Assembly (NCBI RefSeq): GCF_016741815.1 | Contig: NZ_JAERRJ010000006.1 | Coordinates: forward strand, 434,001-498,000 | Direction: 5' to 3' | DNA: 64,000 nucleotides | DNA from: Nocardia acididurans | Lineage (GTDB): Bacteria > Actinomycetota > Actinomycetes > Mycobacteriales > Mycobacteriaceae | In this document: positions 1 through 8,000 of the stretch, in pieces | Numbering within the stretch: position 1 is the stretch's first letter | Layout of the letters: every line of letters begins with the position of its first letter | Translations under genes and position numbers: made by a program | The notes under the pieces: generated by a model | Told to the model about the DNA's origin: nothing | What the model saw: the letters and a program-made list of their open reading frames with translations, nothing else | Database searches by the model: none

Positions 1-97
1 TTTCTTGCCGAGACAAACCTCACGAAACCGTTTATCCTTGCGGGTTCGGCCATAAGCCGGAGCGCTTATTCGCCGCTCCGAAAGGTTTGTCGGCGTC

Positions 98-270
98 GCC
101 GACGAACCCGCGAAAGGCCGTTGTCGGGGGTCGGAGGTCAACCCGCGAAAGGCCGTTGTCGGGGTCGCCGACGAACCCGCGAAAGACCGTTGTCGGGGTC
201 GTAGGCGAACCCGCGAAAGGCCGTTGTTCGGGGTCGTAGGCGAACCCGCGAAAGACCGTTGTTCGGGGTC
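98..270. repeat. Tandem array of five 34-35 bp units
   Basis: Five direct copies of a unit beginning AACCCGCGAAAGRCCGTTGT start at about 105, 140, 174, 208 and 243, so the period is 34 or 35 bases. The units differ at a few positions (GGCCG or GACCG; TGTCGGGG or TGTTCGGGG). The spacing sequence is itself repeated, so this is a head-to-tail minisatellite and not a CRISPR. It lies downstream of whiB1 in a gene-free stretch. I see no coding signal in it. Confidence 0.85.
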
Positions 271-316
271 CGGGGCGGAGCCCCGAGAGTTCCTGGGGGT
301 TCGGGGGCGAAGCCCC
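271..316. repeat. Pair of short GC hairpins (GGGGC..GCCCC)
   Basis: Two compact inverted repeats, CGGGGCGGAGCCCCG at 271-285 and GGGGCGAAGCCCC at 304-316, sit directly after the tandem array. Such G-rich/C-rich snap-back motifs are common between genes in Nocardia-like genomes. They may act as transcript-end structures for a gene lying left of the window, but that is inference. Confidence 0.5.
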
Positions 317-352
317 TGAGAGACTCGAGAGAGTCCCCTTTTACACACAGAA

Positions 353-376
353 GCCCGGCACCATGTGGTGCCGGGC
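353..376 (-). terminator. Hairpin terminator downstream of whiB1
   Basis: A perfect inverted repeat with 11-base arms (GCCCGGCACCA / TGGTGCCGGGC) and a two-base centre lies about 55 bases past the whiB1 stop. The T tract that follows on the minus strand is weak, as is usual in actinobacteria. Confidence 0.65.
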
Positions 377-431
377 CGAATTGCGTTCGGGCCGAGGGCT
401 GGATTCGGCCTGAACGCCTGTCGTCAGCTGG

Positions 432-686
432 TTAGACGACGGTGCGGGTACGGGTGCGCGCGTTGCGACGCTTCAGCGCGCGACGCTCGTCTTCGCTCAT
501 ACCACCCCAAACGCCGGCATCCTGACCCGACTTGAGGGCCCAGGACAGGCAATCGGCGGTTACGGGGCAGCGAGCGCAGACCAGCTTGGCATCGGCAATC
601 TGCGCGAGCGCAGGACCACTGTTACCCACCGGGAAGAACAGCTCGGGGTCCTCGTCGCGACAGATGGCCTTGTGGCGCCAGTCCAT
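432..686 (-). CDS. whiB1: WhiB1-type iron-sulfur transcription regulator
   Basis: An 84-residue WhiB-family protein. Four cysteines at 9, 37, 40 and 46 ligate a [4Fe-4S] cluster that in mycobacterial WhiB1 reacts with nitric oxide. The GVWGG turn is at about 58-62, followed by a basic tail (ALKRRNARTRTRT) that contacts DNA. The sequence is nearly identical to my memory of M. tuberculosis WhiB1. The start beginning MDWRHK was chosen because AAAGGAG lies upstream at good spacing and it gives the family length; a longer in-frame extension upstream has no support. WhiB1 is an essential regulator in mycobacteria. A CRP-like site lies about 100 bases upstream. Confidence 0.96.
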   Translation of the reverse strand: MDWRHKAICRDEDPELFFPVGNSGPALAQIADAKLVCARCPVTADCLSWALKSGQDAGVWGGMSEDERRALKRRNARTRTRTVV

Positions 687-780
687 TCCTCTGCTCCTTT
701 GCTTGGGCGCGCGCATGGCGCTGCCCCTCGGGTTTGTGGTCCGTTCACTTGTGCGACTCGAATGTTTCCGCACGGTTGCT

Positions 781-796
781 TGTGAATGCTTTCACG
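781..796. promoter_or_regulatory. CRP/Cmr-like binding site upstream of whiB1
   Basis: The sequence TGTGAATGCTTTCACG matches the CRP consensus TGTGA-N6-TCACA at nine of ten fixed positions. It is centred about 102 bases before the whiB1 start. In M. tuberculosis the CRP protein Rv3676 binds upstream of whiB1, so the position makes biological sense. The rest of the 687-944 gap shows no gene. Confidence 0.6.
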
Positions 797-944
797 AACA
801 CCGTAGATGTCAATAGATGTCCGGTGCACCGTGGGGAAGCTCACGCTGTAAGGCCCCTACATGGGGAGCCTGCCGTGTCATTTGTACTCGGTCGAGCGGG
901 TTTTCGCAGCACAACAGCGATTGTTCTCAGGTGTGTCGGGCCCG

Positions 945-1904
945 CTACGGCTTCGGCGCGACCACATCGAGGATATCCGGAACCGCTGTGAAATTCACCA
1001 TGTTGCGCTGCCCGATGAAGTCGCCGTCGATTTGCAACCCGATCGGCTGCTCACTCGTGATCTTGACGGCGGGCACGTCGTCTTCGCGAAACAAATTGTG
1101 TCCCTTGGGATTTCCGTTCGGGGACAGCAACTGGCGGGCGATGTCGAGGGTTGCGAAGACGCTCATGGTGCGCATGGCAAACACCCCGAGACCGGTTTCG
1201 AATGCGGTGCCGGGGTTGGTGATCACCGGCGTGTTGTCGAGATACGTCCACGGGCTGGCGTTGGTCACGAATGCGTAATGCACCTCCGTGACCGGTTCGT
1301 GACCTGGAATCTCCAAGCGCACCTGCGGTTCCCGCCGCTTGTTGCGGAAGAACTGTTTCACCGTGGTGCGCAGATACCGTGCGGGAGTAGCGGCTTTGCC
1401 GTTCGCGCGCTTGGCGTCGATGGCCTCGCACACGTCCGCGTCGAGTCCCACGCCCGCGCTGAAGCAGAACCAGCGGTCGTCGGCGAGCCCGAGCCCGATG
1501 CGCCGATCGCCGAGCCCGGTATTCGGTTCCCCGTCGAGCGCGAGCAGATCGACGAGCTGATTGGTGGCGTCCACCGGATCCGGCGAAATGCCGAGCGACC
1601 GCGCGAACACATTCGCCGATCCGCCCGGAATCACCCCGAGCCGCGGCAGCCATTCCCGCGCGGGCTGCCCCGGCAGCGGCAGGAATCCGTTGATGGTCTC
1701 GTTCACGGTGCCGTCGCCGCCGTGCACCACGATCAGATCCATCCGGGTGTCGGCCGCCCACCGCGCCAATTCGGCCGCGTGTCCCCGGTGCTCGGTGTGC
1801 ATGACCGTCAGCTGCGTCCGGCTCTCCAGCGCATGAGCGAGCAGATCGCGAGTGGCCGGAGTAGTCGAGGTGGCATTGGGATTCACGATCAGCAGCGTCC
1901 GCAC
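945..1904 (-). CDS. Diacylglycerol kinase-like lipid kinase
   Basis: A 319-residue protein of the DAGK catalytic/YegS family, which phosphorylates diacylglycerol or a related lipid with ATP at the membrane. The N-terminus (LLIVNPNA) and the nucleotide motif GGDGTVNE at 62-69 are diagnostic, followed by PGGSANVFARSLG at about 91-103. The GTG start at 1904 gives the family length; the frame stays open to 2327 but that part overlaps the next gene on the other strand and has no family similarity. Its place next to whiB1 matches Rv3218. The lipid substrate cannot be told from the sequence. Confidence 0.88.
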   Translation of the reverse strand: MRTLLIVNPNATSTTPATRDLLAHALESRTQLTVMHTEHRGHAAELARWAADTRMDLIVVHGGDGTVNETINGFLPLPGQPAREWLPRLGVIPGGSANVFARSLGISPDPVDATNQLVDLLALDGEPNTGLGDRRIGLGLADDRWFCFSAGVGLDADVCEAIDAKRANGKAATPARYLRTTVKQFFRNKRREPQVRLEIPGHEPVTEVHYAFVTNASPWTYLDNTPVITNPGTAFETGLGVFAMRTMSVFATLDIARQLLSPNGNPKGHNLFREDDVPAVKITSEQPIGLQIDGDFIGQRNMVNFTAVPDILDVVAPKP

Positions 1905-2030
1905 GGTGCCTATTCTGCCTCCGCTTCGCTCCGGCGGGTTCGCGGCCCTGCCGCGAACTTGCGGTGAGCATCGGTCTCGTGCGGCAGTGCTGGTGAGGCC
2001 GAGAACGACGAGCGGTCGTAGGCTGGCCGG

Positions 2031-2438
2031 GTGGCTGAGCAGAACAGTGGAGGCGTTCCGGGCACCGTGCGAGCGGCCGGAGTGCTGGTCGCCCTGGAGG
2101 GCGCGATCGGGGTGACCGTGGCGATCGTGCTGATCGTGCGTGGTCTGACCGGTGCGGACCAGCATGTGGTGAACGGGTACGGGACCGCCGCATGGCTGGT
2201 GATCCTGGCCGGCGCCGTGCTGGCCGCGGGCGTCGCGCTCTATCTGGGCAAGCGCTGGGGGCGGGCGATCGCGGTGCTGGCGAACCTGCTGTTGCTGCCG
2301 CCGGCCTGGTACATGTTCACCTCGCATCAGCCGGTGTTCGGCATTCCGCTGGGTATCGCGGCCGTGGTCGCGCTGGGGCTGCTGTTCGCGCCGGCGTCGA
2401 GTCAGTGGATGGCCGCGGGCTACGACACCTCGGAATAG
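2031..2438 (+). CDS. Small integral membrane protein (Rv3217c-like)
   Basis: A 135-residue protein starting with GTG. It has four hydrophobic segments at about 16-38 (VLVALEGAIGVTVAIVLIV), 54-70, 80-95 and 103-120, with short polar loops and almost no charged residues inside the segments. This predicts a four-helix membrane protein. The position between the lipid kinase gene and the acetyltransferase matches the M. tuberculosis Rv3217c locus. The function is not known and I see no catalytic motif. Confidence 0.75.
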   Translation: MAEQNSGGVPGTVRAAGVLVALEGAIGVTVAIVLIVRGLTGADQHVVNGYGTAAWLVILAGAVLAAGVALYLGKRWGRAIAVLANLLLLPPAWYMFTSHQPVFGIPLGIAAVVALGLLFAPASSQWMAAGYDTSE

Positions 2439-2515
2439 GGTCCGGTCGCTGCCGTGTGTGAGGCTTAGTGGCCGCTGAAAGCCCTGCTGACGGACTTTTG
2501 GTCAGATGTCCATGA

Positions 2516-2557
2516 AGGATGCGTCCCAGGCGTGCGGGAGCCGCTGAGACGCATCCT
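2516..2557. terminator. Inverted repeat between convergent genes
   Basis: Ten-base arms AGGATGCGTC and GACGCATCCT are separated by 22 bases. The element lies between the convergent membrane-protein and acetyltransferase genes. The long loop and missing T tract make terminator function only plausible. Confidence 0.4.
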
Positions 2558-2581
2558 CGCGGTGCGGGCGGCGGCGCGGGC

Positions 2582-3067
2582 TCAGTCGTCGGCGTGCTCG
2601 GCCAGGCGGGGGAGGGCCGCGCCGGTGAGGCGGTAACCCACCCACTCGTCCTCGGGGCGCGCGCCGATGGACTCGTAGAAATCGATAGACGGGGTGTTCC
2701 ACTTCAGGACCGACCAGTCGAGACGGGCGTAGCCCTGATCGACGGCCTCCTTGGCGAGGGTGGCCAGCAGCGTCTTGCCGAGCCCGCGGCCCCGCGCCTC
2801 CGGCTTCACGTACAGGTCCTCCAGGAAGATGCCGTGCACGCCCTCCCAGGTCGAGTAGTTGAGGAACCAGATCGCCATTCCCACCACGCCTTCGTCGCCG
2901 GGCCCCTCCGCGACATGCGCGTACAGCGCCGGTTTCGGGCCGAACAGCGCGAGGTGCAACTGCTCCGCGGTGAGATGGCACTCCTCCCGCAGCTTCTCGT
3001 ACTCGGCGAGGTCGTAGACGAGTCCGACGAGAGCCGGAACGTCGGCGGGGGTGGCGCGGCGGATCAT
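2582..3067 (-). CDS. GNAT-family N-acetyltransferase
   Basis: A 161-residue GNAT protein that would move an acetyl group from acetyl-CoA to an amine. The acetyl-CoA loop RGRGLGKTL is at about 98-106, preceded by the beta strand FLEDLYVKPEARG. The start at 3067 (MIRRATPADV) is chosen because GAAAGGGG lies just upstream and the first strand then begins as in relatives. The C-terminal region (WNTPSIDFYESIGARP) is the usual GNAT end. It resembles spermidine/diamine-acetyltransferase-like proteins such as Rv3216, but the acceptor is unknown. Its stop lies just before a possible terminator. Confidence 0.88.
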   Translation of the reverse strand: MIRRATPADVPALVGLVYDLAEYEKLREECHLTAEQLHLALFGPKPALYAHVAEGPGDEGVVGMAIWFLNYSTWEGVHGIFLEDLYVKPEARGRGLGKTLLATLAKEAVDQGYARLDWSVLKWNTPSIDFYESIGARPEDEWVGYRLTGAALPRLAEHADD

Positions 3068-3077
3068 GGATCCCCTT

Positions 3078-3680
3078 TCACAGGTCGTCCAGGTGGGCAA
3101 TCAGGTTGTGCGCCCGCAGCGTACGCGCGTCGTGATCATGACCCAGCACGCTCACCCCGGCCGTGGACATGAAGAACCGGCGGCCCTCACGCACCTCGAA
3201 TTCCAGCCAGCGGGCGATCAGCGCGCGCGAGAAATGCCCGTGCCCGATGAGCACCACGTCCCGATTCCGCAGGGCCGGTTCGATACTCGCGAGGGCGCGG
3301 TCGGCGCGCGCGGTGATCTGCGCCGCGGTTTCACCGCCCGGGGTGACGCCGGTCCAGATGGTCCAGTCCGGGTCGGTCTCGCGGATCTGCTGGGTGGTCA
3401 GGCCCTCGTAGTCGCCGTAATCCCATTCCGAGAGGTCCTCGTCGGTGCGGTCGACGGTGAGCCCGGTGAGTTCGGCGGTGTGAGTGGCGCGCTGTCGGGG
3501 GCTGCTCACCACCAGGGGATCACGCAGGGCCAGTCCGTCGAGCACCTTGCCCGCGGCGCGGGCCTGGGCTTCGCCGTCGGCGGTGAGCGGGAGGTCGGTG
3601 CGGCCGGTGTGGCGGCGCGCCTGGGACCATTCGGTCTCACCGTGCCGGAGCAGAACCAACCGGAATTCGGGAGCGCTCAT
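3078..3680 (-). CDS. Histidine phosphatase (phosphoglycerate-mutase-like)
   Basis: A 200-residue histidine-phosphatase protein. The catalytic LLRHGETEW motif has the phospho-accepting histidine at residue 13, and the second catalytic histidine is in LIGHGHFSRAL near 152. The ortholog by position, Rv3214 (annotated gpm2), has been described as a broad acid phosphatase and not a true mutase, so phosphatase is the safer call. The start at 3680 gives the motif its usual distance from the N-terminus. Its 5' neighbour on the same strand is the PQQ-like gene; its stop is 10 bases before the acetyltransferase start, so the two may be co-transcribed. Confidence 0.88.
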   Translation of the reverse strand: MSAPEFRLVLLRHGETEWSQARRHTGRTDLPLTADGEAQARAAGKVLDGLALRDPLVVSSPRQRATHTAELTGLTVDRTDEDLSEWDYGDYEGLTTQQIRETDPDWTIWTGVTPGGETAAQITARADRALASIEPALRNRDVVLIGHGHFSRALIARWLEFEVREGRRFFMSTAGVSVLGHDHDARTLRAHNLIAHLDDL

Positions 3681-3770
3681 GTATCGATCATGCCGGACGG
3701 ATCCGGGCGAACCGCGCATAGGGCGGATTCACGTGGCGGATCGGCATGTGGCGGATCAGCGCTGCGCGGC

Positions 3771-5006
3771 TCAGGAGGTGCGTTGTCCGGGGCCGAGGGC
3801 GTAGAGCTCGGTGCCGCGTCGCTCCAGAATGGTCGGGCCCACCGAGTTCAGGGTGATGGGCTCGTTGTGATAATTGGTGCGCTGCATGGGAATTCGCGCG
3901 GTCTGCGCGCCGGTGGTGGGATCCAGGGCGGCCAGCCCGTCCACCACGGGCACGAGCAGTTTGCCCGACATGAGGGTGGGCGTGCCCAGCACCCGGGGGA
4001 TACCCCACAGCGGGTCGAAAGTGGTGGCGTTCAAGGCGACCAGGCTGTCGCCGGTGAACACGTAATACGCCGAACTCAAGTGCGAGACCACCGCGTTGTC
4101 GCTCAGCGGCCCCGAGAGCTGGTGTGTGGCAATGCGATTGCCGGAAAGGTCGTATACCGCGAATTGCGGTGCACTGCTTTGCGTTCCGGGCAGATAGAGC
4201 ACGACTCGACTGTCCGACACCGCCAATACGCGCGCCCCGCTGACGGTGCCGCCCGGCTCGGTCAGCACATGCGAGCTGTATTCCTCGGGTGTGGTGCTGT
4301 CCTTGGGTGCCGGGTTCAGAATGGTGAGCCGGTCGGCGGTTTCTTTCGGGCACTGCTCCAGCACCGCGAGCCGGCTGGCCCCGGATGCCGCCGAGATCAA
4401 TGTGCACCCGCTGCGCGGCTGGGTCCGCGGATTCACCGGCGCGTCCACATACCCGTATTCGAGGGTGCGCACGAGATCCGACCGCCACATCTCCAGCCGA
4501 TCTTTGCCGAGCGCAAGCACATACGTGCCATCGGCCGACATCTTCACACTGTCGTCCATATAGCTGGACCGAGCCGTCAACCGCGCGCCGGTCTCCGCGT
4601 TCAACAGTGTCGTCTGACTGCATCCACGATCATCCCGATACGTGGCGATGACGGTCCCGAACTGGAACTCCACCCCGCACAACGGAATATCGCGCTGATA
4701 CTTCCAAACCTGTTCCCCGCTCACCGGATTCCGCCCGGTGACGGTATTCCCCTCCGCCGTGACAGCCACCCCGCCGACCCCGATGGCCCGGAACGCGGCC
4801 CCATCGGCCGCATGCCACAGCTCGGAGTACGCCGTAGGCAACTGCTCGGGCGTGGGTGGCGGCGTCAGCGTCTCGGCCGCGGTGACCGACTGGGTCCCGC
4901 GCACCCCACTGTGCCACCAGACAACCGCTGCCGCGATCGCCACCAGAGCGGCGATCGCGACAGCGGTGAGAACATCGGCGCGCGTTCGCCGCTCGGGTGC
5001 GAGCAC
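3771..5006 (-). CDS. Membrane-anchored PQQ-like beta-propeller protein (Rv3212-like)
   Basis: A 411-residue protein with a single N-terminal membrane helix at about 12-31 (VLTAVAIAALVAIAAAVVWW) and an extracytoplasmic part. The rest has spaced blade-like repeats (for example GRNPVSGEQVWKYQRD, LNATTFDPLWGIPRV, LAALDPTTGAQTARIP) typical of PQQ-like beta-propellers. Four cysteines in the outer domain may form disulfides. The GTG start at 5006 places the helix at the N-terminus. It sits just downstream of rhlE on the same strand, 27 bases away. Function unknown; it is conserved in mycobacteria at the same place. Confidence 0.8.
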   Translation of the reverse strand: MLAPERRTRADVLTAVAIAALVAIAAAVVWWHSGVRGTQSVTAAETLTPPPTPEQLPTAYSELWHAADGAAFRAIGVGGVAVTAEGNTVTGRNPVSGEQVWKYQRDIPLCGVEFQFGTVIATYRDDRGCSQTTLLNAETGARLTARSSYMDDSVKMSADGTYVLALGKDRLEMWRSDLVRTLEYGYVDAPVNPRTQPRSGCTLISAASGASRLAVLEQCPKETADRLTILNPAPKDSTTPEEYSSHVLTEPGGTVSGARVLAVSDSRVVLYLPGTQSSAPQFAVYDLSGNRIATHQLSGPLSDNAVVSHLSSAYYVFTGDSLVALNATTFDPLWGIPRVLGTPTLMSGKLLVPVVDGLAALDPTTGAQTARIPMQRTNYHNEPITLNSVGPTILERRGTELYALGPGQRTS

Positions 5007-5033
5007 GATTGCGAGACTAACCGATTCCCGCGC

Positions 5034-8000
5034 CTACACCGAAGCCGCGACGGCAGCCCCGGCAGTTTCGGCCGCCCCCGCCGCCCGGCGAGCAGTCCGC
5101 CGAGGACGGCCGCTACCCGCAGCGGCCTCGGCCGCGACAGCGGCGGACCCGGCTGCCGCACCGGAGCCGTTCTCGGTGGCCTCCGGCGCACCGGCCTTGC
5201 GGCTGGCCGTCCGTCGACCACGACCCGGAGCCGCGGCCGTCTCGCCGGTGCCCGCGCCGGACTCCGCCGGGGCACCATCATCGTCCGCAACCGCTTCGGC
5301 CTTCTTTCGGCTGACACGCGCCTTCTTGACCGGCGTCTCCGCTGCCCCGGCATCGGCCGCGCCGGCCTTCGCCGCACGAGCGGTGCTGCCGGCCGCGGAT
5401 TCACCCTCGGCGACAGCGGTCTCGCCCGCCGCCTTGGTGGTCCGGCGCGCCCGCTTCGGCGCGCTGCCGTCGGACGAGGCGTCGGCATCCACCGAACGCT
5501 GTGCCGCGACAGCCGCTTCGCCCGTGGCGGCGGTTCCCGCCTTGGTCTTACGGGCCCGCTTGACGGGAGCGCTCGGCGCGTCGGCCGGAGCGCCTGAGGC
5601 GACCACGGCAGAGTCGCCGTCCTCCGCGCTCACCTCGGCCGCGGCCTTGGTGGTGCGGCGTGCCCGCTTCGGGGCGGTCCCGTTGGACGAGGCGTCGGCC
5701 TCGCCTGAACCGTCCGCTACGGCAGCCGCTTCGGAGGCGTCGACCGCCGCCTTGGTCTTCCGGACCCGCTTGGCAGGAGCGCTCGGCGCGTCGGCCGGAG
5801 CGCCCGAGGCGACCACGGCAGAGTCGCCGTCCTCCGCGCTCACCTCGGCCGCGGCCTTGGCGGTGCGGCGTGACCGCTTGACCGGAGCAACCTCAGCCTC
5901 GGCCGATGCGTTCGCTGCGCCTTCGGAAGCGGTGCTCACCCCGCCCGCCTTGGTGGTGCGGCCGGTCCGCTTCGGAGCGACGTCGTTGGACGAGGCGTCG
6001 GCGCCTGCCGAATCCTCGGCTGCGATGGTGGCTTCGGCCGCCGCCTTCTTGCGGGTCCGCCGGACCGGAACGTCCGACGAGACCTCGGCAGCCTCGGCCG
6101 TCGTACTGGTCTCGGTTGCCGCCTTGGCCTTGCGAGTCCGCTTGGGCGCATCGCTGTTCGACACCTCGGCGGCCTCGAACAGGCCCTCGGGTGCGGCATC
6201 CGCTTCCGCCGATGCCTTGGCGCGGCGGGTTCGCTTGGGTGCGGCGCCGTTCGCCGATGTGTCCGCATCGGCGGTCTCACCCGACGCCTTGGCTCGGGAC
6301 GTCCGCTTGGGAGCGGTGCCGTTCGCCTCGGTGGCGGCCTCGTCCGACGCCTTGGCCCGGCTGGTCCGCTTGCGGGGCGCGGCTTCGGTGGTCGGCTCGG
6401 CCGGAGCCGTACCGGCAGTCGCCTCGGCGGTTTCGGCTGCGGCGTCGCTGGACTTCTTGGCCACCCGGCGGGTGCGGGTTGCCTTCTGCGGGGCTTCGGA
6501 GGCGTCCGAGGTGGCGGTATCCGCCACGGCGGCAGTGCTTTCCGTGGCCACCGCGGTGTCGGCGTCAGCCTTGCGCTTGCGGGTGCGGGCCGGTGCCTCG
6601 GTGGTGGGAGCCGTCTCTGCGGTTGCCGTGCTCGCCGGAGTGGCGGTCACGGTGCCGTTGGTGTTCGCGGCCGCACCGTTGTTCTCGGAATGCGAGAACA
6701 GGACGCCGTTCGGGACGGTTGTGCGGGATTCGGTGTCGCGCACGGTGTTCGCCGTCTCGGCGGTGCCGTTGGCTGGGGCCTCGCCCGAACCCTTGCCGCG
6801 GCGGGTCCGCGTGCGGGTGCGGCCGGTGGGCTGCTCGTCGACGGCCGAATCCGTTGCGGTGGTGACGGTTTCGGTGGCTTCCGTGCCGGTGTCCGCAGGA
6901 CGGGCCGTGGTGCCGGTCGGCGCGGCGGTGCCGTTCGCGGTGGACTCGACGGTGGCGTCCGCGCCGCGGTTGCGGCGGTTGCGACGGCGGTTGCGGCCCG
7001 AACGCTCGGCGGGAGCGTCCGAGTCGGCGGAATCCGTTGCGGTTTCGGTGGTTTCGGTGGTTTCCACCGGCGTGGCCGCGGCCTGCTCGCCGTTGCCCTT
7101 GCCCCGGCGACGTCGCCGCCGGCGGCGGCCGGACTTCTCCGACTCGCCCTCGGCGGCGGGCGAATCCGCTTCGGGGGCAGTCGATTCGGTGCTCACCGTG
7201 GTGTCCGCGTCGACCGTGCGTCCGCCGCGGGTGCGGCGGCGGTTGCGGTTGCGGGGGCTGCGGGATTCGCGTTCCACCACGACCGCGTCGTCGTCGCGCT
7301 GCGGCTTCTTGGCGCGGACGGTGCCGGTGACGCCCTCGGGGATGCCGAGTTCGGCGTAGAGGTGCGGTGAGCGGGAGTAGGTTTCGACCGGTTCGGGCAT
7401 GCTGAGGTCGAGGGCCGAATTGATGCTCGACCAGCGGTTCAGTTCGTCCCAGTCGACGAGGGTGATGGCGACGCCGGTGCGCCCCGCGCGGCCGGTGCGG
7501 CCGATGCGGTGGACGTAGGTCTTCTCGTCCTCGGGGCACTGGTAGTTGATGACGTGGGTGACATCGTCGATGTCGATGCCGCGGGCGGCCACGTCGGTGG
7601 CGACCAGCACGTCGATCTTGCCTTCGCGGAACTTCTTGAGCGCCTTCTCGCGTGCGATCTGCCCGAGGTCGCCGTGTACCGCGCCGACGGCGAAGCCGCG
7701 GTCGGCCAGATCGTCGGCCACCTTCTGCGCGGTCCGCTTGGTGCGCGCGAAAATCATTGTCGCGCCGCGGGTTTCGGCCTGCAGGATGCGCGCCACCAGT
7801 TCGCTCTTGTCCAGTGCGTGCGCCCGGTAGACGAACTGCGCGATGCGGTCGTGCACGGCGGAGTCGTGCGGTTCCTCGGCCCGGATGTGCGTGGGCCGGT
7901 TGAGGAAGGTGCGGGCCAGGGTGATGATCGGCCCGGGCATGGTGGCCGAGAACAGCATCGTCTGCCGCTGCTCGGGAACCATGTTGAGGATGCGTTCGAT

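Noticed and set aside
98..270. Tandem units as a possible CRISPR array
   Set aside because: There are no unique spacers: the whole 34-35 base unit repeats head to tail, and no cas gene is near.
861..1967. Long plus-strand open frame opposite the lipid kinase
   Set aside because: It is antisense to a gene with the clear GGDGTVNE motif and its own translation has no domain.
3051..5597. 848-residue plus-strand open frame across the phosphatase and PQQ-like genes
   Set aside because: It crosses several real minus-strand genes; the translation is low-complexity antisense sequence of a high-GC genome.
4738..7359. 873-residue Ala/Val/Ser-rich plus-strand open frame opposite rhlE
   Set aside because: It mirrors the repetitive rhlE tail; the minus strand carries the intact helicase motifs in one frame.
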